Positions 53,342-64,000 of a stretch of 64,000 nt of DNA are shown piece after piece. Source of the DNA: Devosia sp. (GTDB lineage Bacteria; Pseudomonadota; Alphaproteobacteria; Rhizobiales; Devosiaceae); contig NZ_JANQAH010000007.1 of assembly GCF_024707125.1 (NCBI RefSeq), forward strand, positions 496,001 through 560,000. The letters run 5' to 3'. Below the pieces are notes generated by a model. That model saw only the letters and a program-made list of their open reading frames with translations, had not been told where the DNA came from and did no database searches. Made by a program: the position numbers and the translations under genes. How positions within the stretch are numbered: position 1 is the stretch's first letter; every line of letters starts with the position of its first letter.

Positions 53342-54783
53342 TTGCGCCGGCTGTGCTTGACGATCTCGATCGAGTGCGTGCGGATCTTCTTGCGCAACGT
53401 ATTGCGGTTTAGACCCAGAAGATCCGCAGCCTTGATCTGATTGCCGCCACAGGCGTTGAGTGCCATGGCGATAAGAGGAGCTTCCACCCGGTCGATCACA
53501 CGCTGATAGAGCCCGGCCGGCGGCAAGTTCGGCTCATACTCGCGCAGCAGCTGCCCGACATGGCTTTCGACGGCCGTCGAAACATCCACGGGCCCCGTCG
53601 CGGCCGTGACCGTCGGACGATCAGCGATATTGAGTTCGTTCTGGACGATCTCGGCCGAAATGCTTTCATCGGCATAAAGCGCCGAGAGGCGGCGCACGAG
53701 ATTTTCGAGCTCGCGAATATTCCCGGGCCAGGAATAGTTCTGCATCAGCCGGATCGCTTCAGACGACAGCGTCTTTGGCGCCTCACCCTCGCGCTCTGCC
53801 GCCCGCAGGAAGTGCTGCACAAGATCGGAAATATCATCGATACGCTCGCGCAGCGGCGGCAGGCGGATCGGCACGACGTTGAGGCGGTAATAGAGATCCT
53901 CGCGGAACAGGCCCTGCCGGATCATCTGGCTGAGATCGCGGTGCGTCGCAGCAACGATGCGGACATTGGTCTTGATGGCATTGCGGCCACCGACCATGGT
54001 GTATTCGCCTTCCTGCAGCACGCGCAGCAGGCGCGTCTGGGCATCCATCGGCATATCGCCGATTTCATCGAGGAACAGCGTGCCACCTTCGGCCTGCTCG
54101 AAGCGGCCTGAAGAGCGGGTATTGGCCCCGGTGAACGCGCCCTTCTCGTGGCCAAAAAGCTCGGCTTCGATGAGATCGCGTGGGATCGCCGCCATGTTGA
54201 TGGCGACGAATGGCCCATTGCGGCGCTTGCCGAAGTCATGGAGCGCCCGCGCCACCAGTTCCTTGCCCGTACCGCTTTCGCCGGTGATCATCACCGTAAG
54301 GTCGGTCTGCATCAGCCGCGCGAGGGCACGATAGATATCCTGCATCGCCGCCGAACGGCCGACGAGCGGCATGGTATCGCCAGCTTCCTCGACCTTGCGT
54401 TCGGCATTGACCGGCTTCTTGGCATCGGCCAGCGCCCGCGACACGACCGAAAGCACCTCAGTGATGTCAAAAGGCTTGGGTAGATATTCGTAAGCGCCGA
54501 CTTCCGAGGCCCGGATCGCCGTCATGAACGTGTTCTGCGCCGACATCACGATCATCGGCAGATCGGGACGCAGCTTCTTGATTTTCGGCATCACCTCGAA
54601 AGCATTGCCATCGGGCATGGCGACGTCGGTGATGAGGACATCACCCTCGCCGCGGCTCACCCAGTTCCACATAGTCGAAATGTTGCCGGTCGGGCGCACT
54701 TCATAGCCGGCGCGGGTCAGCGCCTGGTTGAGCACCATGCGGATGGCGGCATCGTCGTCAGCGAGCAAAACGACATGGCTCAT
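53338..54783 (-). CDS. ntrC: Nitrogen regulator NtrC (sigma-54 activator)
   Basis: 481 residues: receiver domain with Asp in [14 protein letters not shown]+ domain with Walker A GESGTGKE and the sigma-54 loop GAFTGA ([12 protein letters not shown]), and a Fis-type HTH at the end ([20 protein letters not shown]). It activates nitrogen-assimilation genes when phosphorylated by NtrB. ATG overlaps the ntrB stop (ATGA). Confidence 0.95.
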   Translation of the reverse strand: MSHVVLLADDDAAIRMVLNQALTRAGYEVRPTGNISTMWNWVSRGEGDVLITDVAMPDGNAFEVMPKIKKLRPDLPMIVMSAQNTFMTAIRASEVGAYEYLPKPFDITEVLSVVSRALADAKKPVNAERKVEEAGDTMPLVGRSAAMQDIYRALARLMQTDLTVMITGESGTGKELVARALHDFGKRRNGPFVAINMAAIPRDLIEAELFGHEKGAFTGANTRSSGRFEQAEGGTLFLDEIGDMPMDAQTRLLRVLQEGEYTMVGGRNAIKTNVRIVAATHRDLSQMIRQGLFREDLYYRLNVVPIRLPPLRERIDDISDLVQHFLRAAEREGEAPKTLSSEAIRLMQNYSWPGNIRELENLVRRLSALYADESISAEIVQNELNIADRPTVTAATGPVDVSTAVESHVGQLLREYEPNLPPAGLYQRVIDRVEAPLIAMALNACGGNQIKAADLLGLNRNTLRKKIRTHSIEIVKHSRRN

Positions 54784-55906
54784 TTCGTCGATACCTCATA
54801 CGAACTTTGTTGGAAGGCGCCGCTGGCGACCGGTAGCAGAATGCGGAAGCGCGTCCGGCCCGGACGGCTGTCGCAGTCGATCACCCCGCCATGGTCGCCC
54901 ACGATTTTTGCCACGAGCGCCAGGCCCAGGCCCGAGCCATTGGTCTTGGTGGTCACGAAGGGATCAAAGAGGAAAGGCAGCGTATCGGGCGACACGCCCG
55001 GCCCATTGTCCTCGATGACAATTTCGAGCGGCAACGAAATGCGCTCGGCCACGCCGGCCACGCTAATGCGGATGCCGGGCCGGAAAGCCGTCGACAGACG
55101 AATTTCCGGTTTCTGAGTTCTTTCAAGCGCTTCCGCCGCGTTCTTAACGAGGTTGAGGAAGACCTGAATGAGCTGATCGCGATTGCCGAAAACGGGCGGC
55201 AGCGACGGGTCGTATTCTTCGAAGAAGGTGATACCCCTCGCCACGCCATTGCGCGCCAGCAGTTTTACGCGATCGAGCACGACGTGAATATTGATCGGCT
55301 CGCGCTCCATCGGACGCTCGTCGCCAAACACTTCCACGCGGTCGATCAGGCCCACGATGCGGTCGGTCTCCTCACGGATCAATCGCGCCAGCGGGACTTC
55401 GTCGCTCGAAACCGTCTGCTCAAGCAGCTGCGCCGCACCGCGAATGCCAGAGAGCGGGTTCTTGATCTCATGTGCCAGCATGGCGGCGAGGCCGGTCACT
55501 GACCGCGCGGCGCCACGCGACACCATCTGCCGGTCGATCTTGTCCGCCATGGTGCGTTCCTGGATCAGCAGGGCTACACGCCCATCCACATCCGAAAGTG
55601 GGCTCGCAAAAACGTCGGCGATGCGCTCGTCCCCAAAACGGGACGAGCCGATACGCACGCGATACTCCGTCATCGGCGCGCGGCGTTGCACCACCGTCTC
55701 GACCAGCGAAATGATCGGCGAGCCGAAGGCAATGAGGTCGTCGAGAGTCTGGCGCGTGAGCACACTCAGCGACGCGCCGAAAAAGGCCTCCGCCGCGTAG
55801 TTCACGAACTGGATCTTGCGTTGTTCATCGAGAACGATGATCGGCTGCGGCAGCGCCTGCAAGACCGAGCGGGAAGGCAGTGTATCGGGGGCCGATATGG
55901 CAGCAC

Positions 55907-55910
<4 letters not shown>
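54780..55910 (-). CDS. ntrB: Nitrogen sensor kinase NtrB (GlnL)
   Basis: 376 residues and soluble: PAS domain ([20 protein letters not shown]), HisKA box with H in [17 protein letters not shown] box [10 protein letters not shown] and G boxes DNGPGV and GSGLGLAL. It phosphorylates NtrC when nitrogen is short, under PII control. ATG 55910 overlaps the dusB stop (ATGA); the frame is open to 55925. Confidence 0.95.
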
Positions 55911-56908
<998 letters not shown>

Positions 56909-57081
56909 TGACTGCCCCTGAAATGGTCAATTTAAGCAAGGTGCCCGCACAATAATCATTTTGAGGCGGTGCGCAACTGTTAGCGCCCCCTCACTGGGTG
57001 GGAACCAGCGCTGCTCTTGCCGCATGCCAAGGTGGAGGCTAGACCAATCAGACAAATGACGGTCCGAGTTCCCCTGCCTAT

Positions 57082-58278
57082 ATGTCTACACGTCCAAAAT
57101 TCATAGCCGCCATCATTGTTGCCGCCGGAAAAGGCGAGCGTGCGCAAACAGGGGATTTTGCCGAACCCAAGCAATACCGCCGCGTCGGCGGGCGCCCAGT
57201 TTTGGCGCGCACCGTCGACGCGTTCCTCGCGCACCCGGCCATTTCCGTGGTTGTGCCGGTTATTCATGCGGACCACGCGGAACGCTATGCCGCCCTCGGA
57301 CTCGAGAATGAGCGGCTGCGTGAGCCCGTTGCCGGAGGCCCAAGCCGGCAGGCATCGGTCCTCGAAGGGCTCAAGGCTATCGCTGCGTCGCGACCTGACC
57401 TTGTGCTGATCCAGGACGCCGCGCGGCCTTTTGTCTCCGTCGAACAGATCGAGGCGGTCATATCGGCCCTCGCCTCCCACGACGGCGCCCTGCCCACCCT
57501 GCCCCTCACGGACACGGTCAAGCGCGCACCGGACGGGCAATTGGTCCTGACCACCGAAGACCGCCGCACGCTCTTTGCGGCCCAGACCCCCCAAGGCTTC
57601 CGCTTTGGCCAGATTTTCTCCGCCCACATGCGGGCCGAGAGCGTCCGCAGGGAATTCACTGACGACGCCGAAATCGCCGAATGGGCAGGCCTGCGCGTCG
57701 CCATGACCGCGGGCGACCGCAACAATTTCAAGATCACGCATCCGGAAGACTTTCGTCGGGCAGAGCGGCATATTTCAGGAGACAAGGCCATGGAAACCCG
57801 CGTCGGCACCGGCTTTGACGTTCACCCCTTCGAGCCGGGCGATGCCGTATGGCTCGGTGGCGTGCGCATCGAGCACACGGCCAAACTAGTCGGCCATTCG
57901 GACGCCGACGTGGCTCTCCATGCCCTCACGGACGCGATCCTGGGCTCAATCGGCGAAGGCGACATCGGCGTCCATTTCCCGCCCACGGACATGCAATGGC
58001 GCGGTGCTGCATCCACCGTCTTCCTCAAACATGCCGGCGACCTCGTCGCAAAGCGCGGCGGGCGCATTGTCAATCTCGATGTGACCATCGTTTGCGAAGC
58101 ACCGAGGATTGCCAAACACGTTCCGGCGATGTGCACTGTGATTTCCCAGACTCTGGGGATCAAGCCAGATCGCGTGGCGATCAAGGCGACAACGAGTGAG
58201 AGGCTCGGCTTTACCGGGCGGGAGGAAGGTATCGTGGCCATGGCAAGTGCAAGCGTCGAAGTACCGAGGGATGAGTAA
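57082..58278 (+). CDS. ispDF: Bifunctional IspD/IspF enzyme of isoprenoid synthesis
   Basis: 398 residues. The IspD part has IVAAGKGERAQ and PKQYRRVGGRPVL near the start and covers ~1-230. The IspF part (MEP cyclodiphosphate synthase) begins RVGTGFDVHPF and has HSDADVALHALTDA and the C-terminal TSERLGFTGREEGI. The fused form is typical of alphaproteobacteria. It carries out two steps of the MEP pathway. cinA follows directly after the stop. Confidence 0.95.
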   Translation: MSTRPKFIAAIIVAAGKGERAQTGDFAEPKQYRRVGGRPVLARTVDAFLAHPAISVVVPVIHADHAERYAALGLENERLREPVAGGPSRQASVLEGLKAIAASRPDLVLIQDAARPFVSVEQIEAVISALASHDGALPTLPLTDTVKRAPDGQLVLTTEDRRTLFAAQTPQGFRFGQIFSAHMRAESVRREFTDDAEIAEWAGLRVAMTAGDRNNFKITHPEDFRRAERHISGDKAMETRVGTGFDVHPFEPGDAVWLGGVRIEHTAKLVGHSDADVALHALTDAILGSIGEGDIGVHFPPTDMQWRGAASTVFLKHAGDLVAKRGGRIVNLDVTIVCEAPRIAKHVPAMCTVISQTLGIKPDRVAIKATTSERLGFTGREEGIVAMASASVEVPRDE

Positions 58279-58779
58279 ATGGCCAAATCCCCTCAGCCCA
58301 GCATAGGCAAACGCATCATCGACCTGCTGCGTGACAGCAACAAGACAATCGTCACCGCCGAAAGTTGCACGGGCGGCCTTATCGCCGCCGCCCTCACCGA
58401 TATCCCCGGCGCCTCGGCAGCGCTCTATGGCGGCTTTATCACCTATTCCAACACAGCCAAGGCCCGCATGATCCAGGTGCCGCAGCGCCTGATCCACGAC
58501 TATGGCGCCGTGAGCAACCAGGTCGCTCGCGCCATGGCCGACGGCGCTCGCAACACAGCCCGCGTCGACATCGCCGTTTCGGCCACCGGCATTGCTGGCC
58601 CCGATGGTGGCAGCGAGAAGAAGCCGATAGGCCTCGTCTATGTCGCGGTCTCGACTGATCTCGCCACCGTCGTCATCGAACATCGTTTTGGCGACATCGG
58701 TCGCGACGAGGTGCGCAAGGCAACAGTTGCCGCGGCTCTGGAGCTGGTGATGCAGGTGCTGACGAGCGATCAGGACTAA
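58279..58779 (+). CDS. pncC: CinA C-terminal-type nicotinamide-nucleotide amidohydrolase
   Basis: 166 residues, matching the single-domain CinA/PncC form: TVTAESCTGGLIAAALTDIP, YGGFITYSNTAK, and SATGIAGPDGGSEKKPIG. It deamidates NMN to NaMN in pyridine recycling. It starts 1 base after ispDF and overlaps the convergent esterase gene by 4 bases. Confidence 0.92.
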   Translation: MAKSPQPSIGKRIIDLLRDSNKTIVTAESCTGGLIAAALTDIPGASAALYGGFITYSNTAKARMIQVPQRLIHDYGAVSNQVARAMADGARNTARVDIAVSATGIAGPDGGSEKKPIGLVYVAVSTDLATVVIEHRFGDIGRDEVRKATVAAALELVMQVLTSDQD

Positions 58780-59666
58780 CGGCCGGCCCCACAGGTGCTG
58801 TCGAGATGCGGCGCGAGCCATTCCAGCGCCGGCAAGATGGCTTGTTGCCAGCTGTCCCAATAGTGGCGCCCCGGCCCGATCCGGAGGCTGCTCTCTGCCT
58901 TCGTGGTCACCAGCAGGTTGTGGAAACCCGCATTGGCTTCGATGAGATCGGGAAAATCGTTGTCCCCGATGGCGAGGTAGAAGGCCGGCTTTTCAGCCAT
59001 CGACCGCAGGCTGTTCGCCTTCGTGAACACATTGGCCGCATTGAACCTGGCCGTGTCGAATGGGGTTCCGAAGACATTTCCATAGAGATCAGGAATCCAG
59101 CGCCTTGGATCGTTGGGTTGCATCGGGCGGTGCAGAGCCCCCGAAAAGCTCATCGCCGCCACATAGGTCTGCGGATGGTTGATCGCCTGTAAGATTGCGC
59201 CCGCGCCGCCCATCGACACACCACCGATCGCCCTACCTTCGCGACAAGCCGCCGTCGGCAGGCTCGCATCGATGGCCGCAACAAGGTCCACGGCAAAGGC
59301 CGTGTCGATCAGGCCCAGACCACCGGGATCGGGATTGTCGACATACCAGCTGTCGCCGGCCCCCGGCGCCACCACGACCACCGGCGGGATACGACCATCC
59401 GCGATGGCACGGTCCAGAATGGGCGCAAGATTCCCCCAGGTGAACCAATCGCCATCCGCGCCGGTCAGGCCGTGCAGCAGATAGACCACCGGCCAACGCT
59501 CGCCTTCGGCCGGAAACGGAAAGGGCTTGTAGACCGCATAGGGTATCGTTCGTCCCAGCGTCGGGCTCGGCGCTTCCAGATCGTATTCGACAATGCCGGC
59601 AGCGCTCGCGGGCACAACAAAGCCCCACAGCGCCGTCAAGACGGCGCCCATTCCGACCAATCGCAT
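58776..59666 (-). CDS. Exported esterase D-like alpha/beta hydrolase
   Basis: 296 residues with a signal peptide (MRLVGMGAVLTALWGFVVPASAA). The catalytic Ser is in GGVSMGGAGA, an Asp in GDNDFPD and the His in GPGRHYWDSW, the set of the esterase D/Fes-like family. The substrate is unknown. ATG 59666 follows GGGGGGAAG; the frame is open to 59747. Confidence 0.82.
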   Translation of the reverse strand: MRLVGMGAVLTALWGFVVPASAAGIVEYDLEAPSPTLGRTIPYAVYKPFPFPAEGERWPVVYLLHGLTGADGDWFTWGNLAPILDRAIADGRIPPVVVVAPGAGDSWYVDNPDPGGLGLIDTAFAVDLVAAIDASLPTAACREGRAIGGVSMGGAGAILQAINHPQTYVAAMSFSGALHRPMQPNDPRRWIPDLYGNVFGTPFDTARFNAANVFTKANSLRSMAEKPAFYLAIGDNDFPDLIEANAGFHNLLVTTKAESSLRIGPGRHYWDSWQQAILPALEWLAPHLDSTCGAGR

Positions 59667-59777
59667 ATCTTCCCCCCGAAATTGCGAAAAGGTTTTCTCA
59701 ATTTCCACACGATGCCGCGGGCTCTCGCGGCGCGCAAGTGCCTGCAACTGGGAAAGATTGGGAAAATGCGCCCGGCG

Positions 59778-60221
59778 TCAGCCGCCGAAGCGCCGATCGG
59801 CCTCGTCGGCAAAGGCCTGCATGATCTCGTCCTGCTTGGCCGCGAAGGCGGGTTCAGCAACCGCCGCAATCAGCGGATTGGAGATCTTGAAGTCGATCTC
59901 GAAGCGTACGCGGGTGCCCTGCCCTTCAGGTTCAAAGCTCCAGACGCTATCGAGATAGGCGAAGGGCCCATCCACGGCTTTGGCCGTTATGGTCAGCGCC
60001 TCCGGATCAACCGTCACTCGGCTCGTATAGGCCTGGGTGATCGGCCCAAAACTCAGCGTCATCTTGGCCAGGCGCACATCCCGCCCCCGAGCCGCTGGAT
60101 CGGGACGCACATCCATCGCCCTGCAGTTGGCGATGAACTGTGGGTAGCGCTCAAGGTCAGACACGATGTCGAACATCGGCCGGGGCAGATGCGGCACATG
60201 CCGCTCGAAGAACCGCTTCAT
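59778..60221 (-). CDS. COQ10/RatA-family ubiquinone-binding START protein
   Basis: 147 residues forming one polyketide-cyclase/START domain (VPHLPRPMFDIVSDLERYPQ, WSFEPEGQGTRVRFEIDF). In alphaproteobacteria this gene commonly follows lipA. It helps ubiquinone function in respiration. The ATG overlaps the lipA stop by one base (TGATG). Confidence 0.9.
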   Translation of the reverse strand: MKRFFERHVPHLPRPMFDIVSDLERYPQFIANCRAMDVRPDPAARGRDVRLAKMTLSFGPITQAYTSRVTVDPEALTITAKAVDGPFAYLDSVWSFEPEGQGTRVRFEIDFKISNPLIAAVAEPAFAAKQDEIMQAFADEADRRFGG

Positions 60222-61174
60222 CAGTGACCCAGTTTTGCCAGACGTGCAGCCTTGAGCTCGGCGAAATCTTCGCCGGCATGGTGCGACGAGCGCGTCAGCG
60301 GGCTGGAAGAGACCAGCAGGAAACCCTTGGCATTGGCGACAGTGGCGTAGGACTTGAATTCTTCCGGCGTCACGAAGCGCTGCAACGGATAGTGCTTCTT
60401 GGTCGGCTGCAGGTACTGGCCGATGGTCAGGAAGTCGACTTCGGCCGAACGCAGATCGTCCATGAGCTGCAGAACTTCGTTCCGCTCTTCGCCGAGGCCG
60501 ACCATGATGCCGGACTTGGTAAAGATCGATGGATCGATCTCCTTGACCCGCTGCAACAGGCGGATCGAGTGGAAGTAGCGTGCGCCCGGACGCACCTTGA
60601 GGTACTTCGACGGCACAGTTTCGAGATTGTGGTTGAAGACGTCTGGCTTGGCCGCCACGACAATCTCCAGCGCGCCTTCCTTACGCAGGAAGTCCGGCGT
60701 CAGGATTTCAATCGTCGTCTTGGGCGTGTGGGCGCGAATGGCCAGGATGACGTCGGCAAAGTGCTGGGCGCCGCCGTCGGCCAGGTCATCGCGGTCCACC
60801 GAGGTGATCACAACATGCTCAAGGCCGAGCTTTGCCACAGCCTTGGCGACATTTTCCGGCTCATGCAGATCGAGCGCGGTCGGCATGCCGGTGCGCACAT
60901 TGCAGAAGGCGCAGGCGCGGGTGCAGATCTCGCCCATGATCATCATGGTCGCGTGCTTCTTGCTCCAGCACTCGCCGATATTGGGGCATCCGGCTTCCTC
61001 GCACACCGTGACGAGATTGTTCTCGCGCACGATCTGCTGGGTTTCCTTGTAGACGGGCGAACCTGGCGCCTTGACGCGGATCCAGTCGGGCTTGCGCAGC
61101 ACGATGCTGTCGGGCCGATTGGCCTTTTCCGGGTGGCGCGGTTTTGCAACCGAATTGTCGATGAGCGTGACCAT
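60221..61174 (-). CDS. lipA: Lipoyl synthase LipA
   Basis: 317 residues, radical SAM enzyme. Both iron-sulfur clusters can be seen: [12 protein letters not shown] for the auxiliary cluster and CTRACAFC for the SAM cluster. It inserts sulfur into octanoyl groups of PDH, OGDH and GcvH. The C-terminal [10 protein letters not shown] is typical. It lies near lpdA, a lipoamide enzyme. Confidence 0.96.
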   Translation of the reverse strand: MVTLIDNSVAKPRHPEKANRPDSIVLRKPDWIRVKAPGSPVYKETQQIVRENNLVTVCEEAGCPNIGECWSKKHATMMIMGEICTRACAFCNVRTGMPTALDLHEPENVAKAVAKLGLEHVVITSVDRDDLADGGAQHFADVILAIRAHTPKTTIEILTPDFLRKEGALEIVVAAKPDVFNHNLETVPSKYLKVRPGARYFHSIRLLQRVKEIDPSIFTKSGIMVGLGEERNEVLQLMDDLRSAEVDFLTIGQYLQPTKKHYPLQRFVTPEEFKSYATVANAKGFLLVSSSPLTRSSHHAGEDFAELKAARLAKLGH

Positions 61175-61262
61175 GATAGTCCTGTCTGGGGCTTGCCCCT
61201 ATATCGCTCCCAAGAGCAGCCGGTTCAACCCGGCCTTAGTGATAAGCAGGCTTGCGTGAACG

Positions 61263-62302
61263 CTAGCCTAAAACTTCAGAAATCTCGGTCCAGTCTCCCC
61301 CACGCGAGGCGGAGAGAATGCTGGTCTGCACCAGCGCCAGCGAGCCAAGATTGTCCTCGCCTGAGCTGAAGCCAACGGGCACCTTGCCGGTAGCGATGAC
61401 CCCGGCAATGGTATTGAGCGTCCCGCGTCGATCGGGGAATTCCACAGCGTCCAGCTTCACCGGCGCCGGCTTCTCGTCGAGCTTTTGAAGCGTAACGACA
61501 TCCGGACCGGTCTTCTCTCGGAAATGATCGCGCGAAGTCCAGTGGATCTGGCCTTCGGCCGCATCCATCACCCATTCGCCAGCCCAAGGCGTCACCGGAC
61601 CCGAATTCATCCAGCTGGCGCGATAGGAAACCATCGTGCCCTTGGAGAATTCAATCAGCGCCGCGCCGCTCGGATGGAAATGGAACGGACTTCCCGGCGG
61701 ATTCAGGTGCGGCAGGAAAGCCGAACCGGCTCGTCATTGAGCACGTAGCGCATCAGGTCGAAGTGGTGGATCGACATGTCAGCCAAGAGCGGATCGGGCA
61801 TGTCCCAATAGCGATAGCCCTGGCTCGGGCCGTGGCGGCGGAAGTCGATGGACACCATGTTCATGGCACCAAACTTACCTTCCGCGATCAGCTTGGCCGC
61901 CGCAATCGGTGCCGGCTGGTGGCGATAGTTCTGGCTGACCATCAGCACCTTACCCTTCGCCTTGGCGAGGGCGACCAGTTCCTTGCCCTGGGCAATGGTC
62001 GTGGTGAAGGGCTTTTCAACGATCACATGGTAGCCGAGTTCCAGGCAGCGCTTGACCACCGGATAGTGCGCCTCGGTGCGCAGCGTACAGATCGCCAGCA
62101 CGGCGTCCGTGTGCTTGGCGGCCTCATCGAGGCTCGAAAAGCAGAGTTTTGGGTCGATCCCAAGTTCAGTCTGCACCCGCGCCGTCGCGTCGAGGCTGGT
62201 ATCCACATAGCCCACCATCTCAACAGTGGGAACTTTGGGGATAACTTCCTTCGTCCAGCTAAAACCCCAGTGTCCGAGGCCGATCTGAATTGCCTTGACC
62301 AT
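61263..62302 (-). CDS. Gfo/Idh/MocA-family oxidoreductase (frameshifted near 61720)
   Basis: The N-terminal frame (62302 down to ~61725) has a Rossmann fold (IQIGLGHWGFSW) and the catalytic-type VIVEKPFTTT. The C-terminal frame (from FLPHLNPPGSPFHFHPSGAA to a TAG at 61263) continues in another frame. One missing base near 61717-61725 explains it; the restored protein has ~346 residues. The substrate is unknown, probably a sugar or inositol. This break is outside the transposon. Confidence 0.8.
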
Positions 62303-62392
62303 GTGGATAACTCCTCTGGTTTGGGTATCGCCCCGCAGTCGGTGTCACCCGGGCAGGCGCCCGAATGACGTCGCGTGAATGGAGCCGCCGGC

Positions 62393-63832
62393 TCAGATGT
62401 TCAGCGCGCGCCCGTAAGCGTCGAGCACGCTTTCCTTCATCGTTTCGCTCAGCGTGGGATGCGGGAAGATGGTGTGGATGAGTTCTTCTTCGGTGGTTTC
62501 AAGGTTCATCGCCACGACGAAACCCTGGATGAGTTCAGTCACCTCAGCACCAATCATGTGAGCGCCGAGGAGTTCCCCAGTCTTCGCATCGAAAATGGTC
62601 TTAACGAGGCCATCGGGTTCACCCAGCGCGATGGCCTTGCCATTGCCCACGAAGGGGAAACGGCCGACCTTGATCTCGCGACCAGCTTCCTTGGCCTTGG
62701 CTTCCGTCAGGCCCACGCTCGCCACCTGCGGCTCGCAATAGGTGCAGCCCGGAACCTTGAGCTTTTCGAGGCCATGGACCTTGAGGCCCGCGATCTTTTC
62801 GACCGTGATGACGGCTTCATGCTCGGCCTTGTGCGCCAGCATCGGCGGGCCGGCGACGTCGCCGATGGCCCAGATGCCGTCGACATTGGTCTTGCCGTAG
62901 CCATCGATAACGATGGCGCCGCGCTCGGTCTTCACGCCGACCGTTTCGAGGCCCAGACCTTCGATATTGCACTGCACGCCAACGGCCGAGATCAGCTTGT
63001 CGCCAGCGATCTGCTGGGTCTTGCCGTCCTTGGTCTCGACATGAGCCACAATGCCATCCTTGGTCTTTTCAACCTTGGCGACCTTGGCCTCCGTCAGAAT
63101 CTTGATGCCACGCTTTTCCAAACGCTTGCGGGCCAGAGCCGAAATCTCGGCATCTTCCACCGGCAGGATCTGCGGCAGCAGTTCGATAACGGTCACTTCG
63201 GCGCCCAGCGAGCGGTAGAACGAGGCGAATTCGATGCCGATGGCACCCGAACCCATGACCACCAGCGACTTCGGCATGGTGGCAGGCTTCAGCGCTTCGA
63301 AATAGGTCCAGATCTTGTCGCCATCGGGCTCGATGCCCGGCAGCACGCGCGGACGCGCGCCGGTGGCGATGATGATGTTCTTGGCCTTGTAGGTGCCATC
63401 GCCGAGTGCGTTCTTCGGCACAGGACCCTGCGGCTGCACGATCGGCTTCTTCGAAGCGGCAACCTTGATCTCACCTGGTTTGGTGATCGTGGCTTCGCCC
63501 CAGATGATGTCGATCTTGTTCTTCTTCATCAGGAACTGCACGCCGTTGTTCATCTGCGCTGCAATGGCGCGCGAACGCTTGACGATGCCGTCGATGTCGA
63601 AGCCGAACTTTTCAGCGGTCAGGCCATAGTCCTTGGCATGGCCCATATGGCCGTAGATTTCGGCCGAGCGCAGCAGCGCCTTGGTCGGGATACAACCCCA
63701 GTTGGAGCAGATGCCAGCCATGTGCTCGCGCTCGACGATGGCCACCTTCATGCCAAGCTGCGCGCCACGAATGGCAGCAACATAACCGCCGGGACCGGCG
63801 CCGATGACGAGAAGATCGTATTGGTCAGCCAT
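62393..63832 (-). CDS. lpdA: Dihydrolipoyl dehydrogenase (E3)
   Basis: 479 residues. FAD site IGAGPGGYVAA, redox disulfide in CSNWGCIPTKAL, NAD site GSGAIGIEFASF, and the C-terminal His-Glu pair in HTIFPHPTLSE. It reoxidises lipoamide of the 2-oxo-acid dehydrogenases. GGAGG precedes the ATG. It is the likely partner of the lipoate made by LipA. Confidence 0.96.
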   Translation of the reverse strand: MADQYDLLVIGAGPGGYVAAIRGAQLGMKVAIVEREHMAGICSNWGCIPTKALLRSAEIYGHMGHAKDYGLTAEKFGFDIDGIVKRSRAIAAQMNNGVQFLMKKNKIDIIWGEATITKPGEIKVAASKKPIVQPQGPVPKNALGDGTYKAKNIIIATGARPRVLPGIEPDGDKIWTYFEALKPATMPKSLVVMGSGAIGIEFASFYRSLGAEVTVIELLPQILPVEDAEISALARKRLEKRGIKILTEAKVAKVEKTKDGIVAHVETKDGKTQQIAGDKLISAVGVQCNIEGLGLETVGVKTERGAIVIDGYGKTNVDGIWAIGDVAGPPMLAHKAEHEAVITVEKIAGLKVHGLEKLKVPGCTYCEPQVASVGLTEAKAKEAGREIKVGRFPFVGNGKAIALGEPDGLVKTIFDAKTGELLGAHMIGAEVTELIQGFVVAMNLETTEEELIHTIFPHPTLSETMKESVLDAYGRALNI

Positions 63833-63855
63833 AAGGGCCTCCAGAAATAGTCGGG

Positions 63856-64000
63856 TCAGAGACCCAGAATTTGTTTGACGAGCGGGGTAAGGCTCTCGCC
63901 GATTGCACGAGTATTGGCAGCATCGAGATGCACGCCGTCGCGTGGATCGGCCTGAGCCACCGTCGCGGCGTCGAAGAAGTGAGCGCCGATTTCAGCGGCG
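63856..64000 (-). CDS. SGNH/GDSL hydrolase, C-terminal part (5' end outside window)
   Basis: The minus-strand frame runs from the window edge to a TGA at 63856-63858. It reads HFFDAATVAQADPRDGVHLD and then ANTRAIGESL. DGVHLD with the catalytic Asp and His is the block V motif of SGNH hydrolases. Only ~47 residues are visible. Confidence 0.65.
   Translation of the reverse strand, partial: AAEIGAHFFDAATVAQADPRDGVHLDAANTRAIGESLTPLVKQILGL

Overview
The window looks like the chromosome of an alphaproteobacterium of the order Hyphomicrobiales, plausibly Devosia or a near relative. This is inferred from the conserved block dusB-ntrB-ntrC / ntrY-ntrX-hfq-hflX-mazG, the fused ispDF followed by a CinA-type gene, lipA coupled to a COQ10-type gene, lpdA, and the GTTC-N7-GTTC form of LexA box. 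No rRNA, tRNA or CRISPR array was seen. The genus is an inference.

Layout. (1) 1-1873: the ends of two convergent MFS transporter genes. (2) 1874-44886: one complete 43,013-bp Tn7-like transposon. Its boundaries can be read from the sequence: both ends begin TGTCT and carry ATAAGCTGTC at the same offset in inverted orientation, several related repeats lie inside each end, and the 5-bp target duplication CTCAA flanks the element. (3) 44887-64000: ordinary chromosome, with a lectin-like secreted protein, mazG, hflX, hfq, ntrX, ntrY, an EamA transporter, ntrC, ntrB, dusB, ispDF, cinA, an esterase, a COQ10-like gene, lipA, a frameshifted Gfo/Idh oxidoreductase, lpdA and the end of an SGNH hydrolase gene.

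Inside the transposon, from left to right: four TnsB-type end repeats; a duplicated LexA-box promoter around an unknown helical protein and an Rpn-type nuclease; a LexA-box-controlled operon of a soluble FtsH-like AAA+/M41 protease, a 69-aa protein and a calcineurin-like phosphoesterase; an OLD-family ATPase/TOPRIM nuclease with a HEPN/AbiU2-like partner; about 17 kb of copper/zinc/lead-type metal resistance and envelope repair (His-tailed EamA, ZIP, multicopper oxidase, DsbB, DsbA, two L,D-transpeptidases, PCuAC-like proteins, MerR regulator, Zn/Cd/Pb P-type ATPase, SCO, flavin monooxygenase, LspA, penicillin-binding protein, CDF exporter); a second LexA-box-controlled ATPase-protease module (AAA+ with subtilase, plus an unknown protein); and the transposition operon tnsA-tnsB-tnsC-tniQ-tniQ. 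Divergent from it are a small ribbon-helix-helix protein and two recombinase-like proteins without a recognisable active site, next to the right end.

How it fits together. TnsA and TnsB have complete catalytic sets, so the element should move by cut and paste. Two TniQ proteins suggest two targeting routes. Three near-identical MerR-type promoters link the P-type ATPase, lspA and dsbBA into one metal-responsive regulon. Two unrelated ATPase-protease modules are each placed behind a LexA box, which suggests that this defence-like cargo is released by DNA damage.

Caution. Six genes, five in the element and one in the chromosome, are broken by single-base indels, three of them in homopolymer runs. 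Some or all of these may be sequencing errors, and the genes may be intact in the organism.
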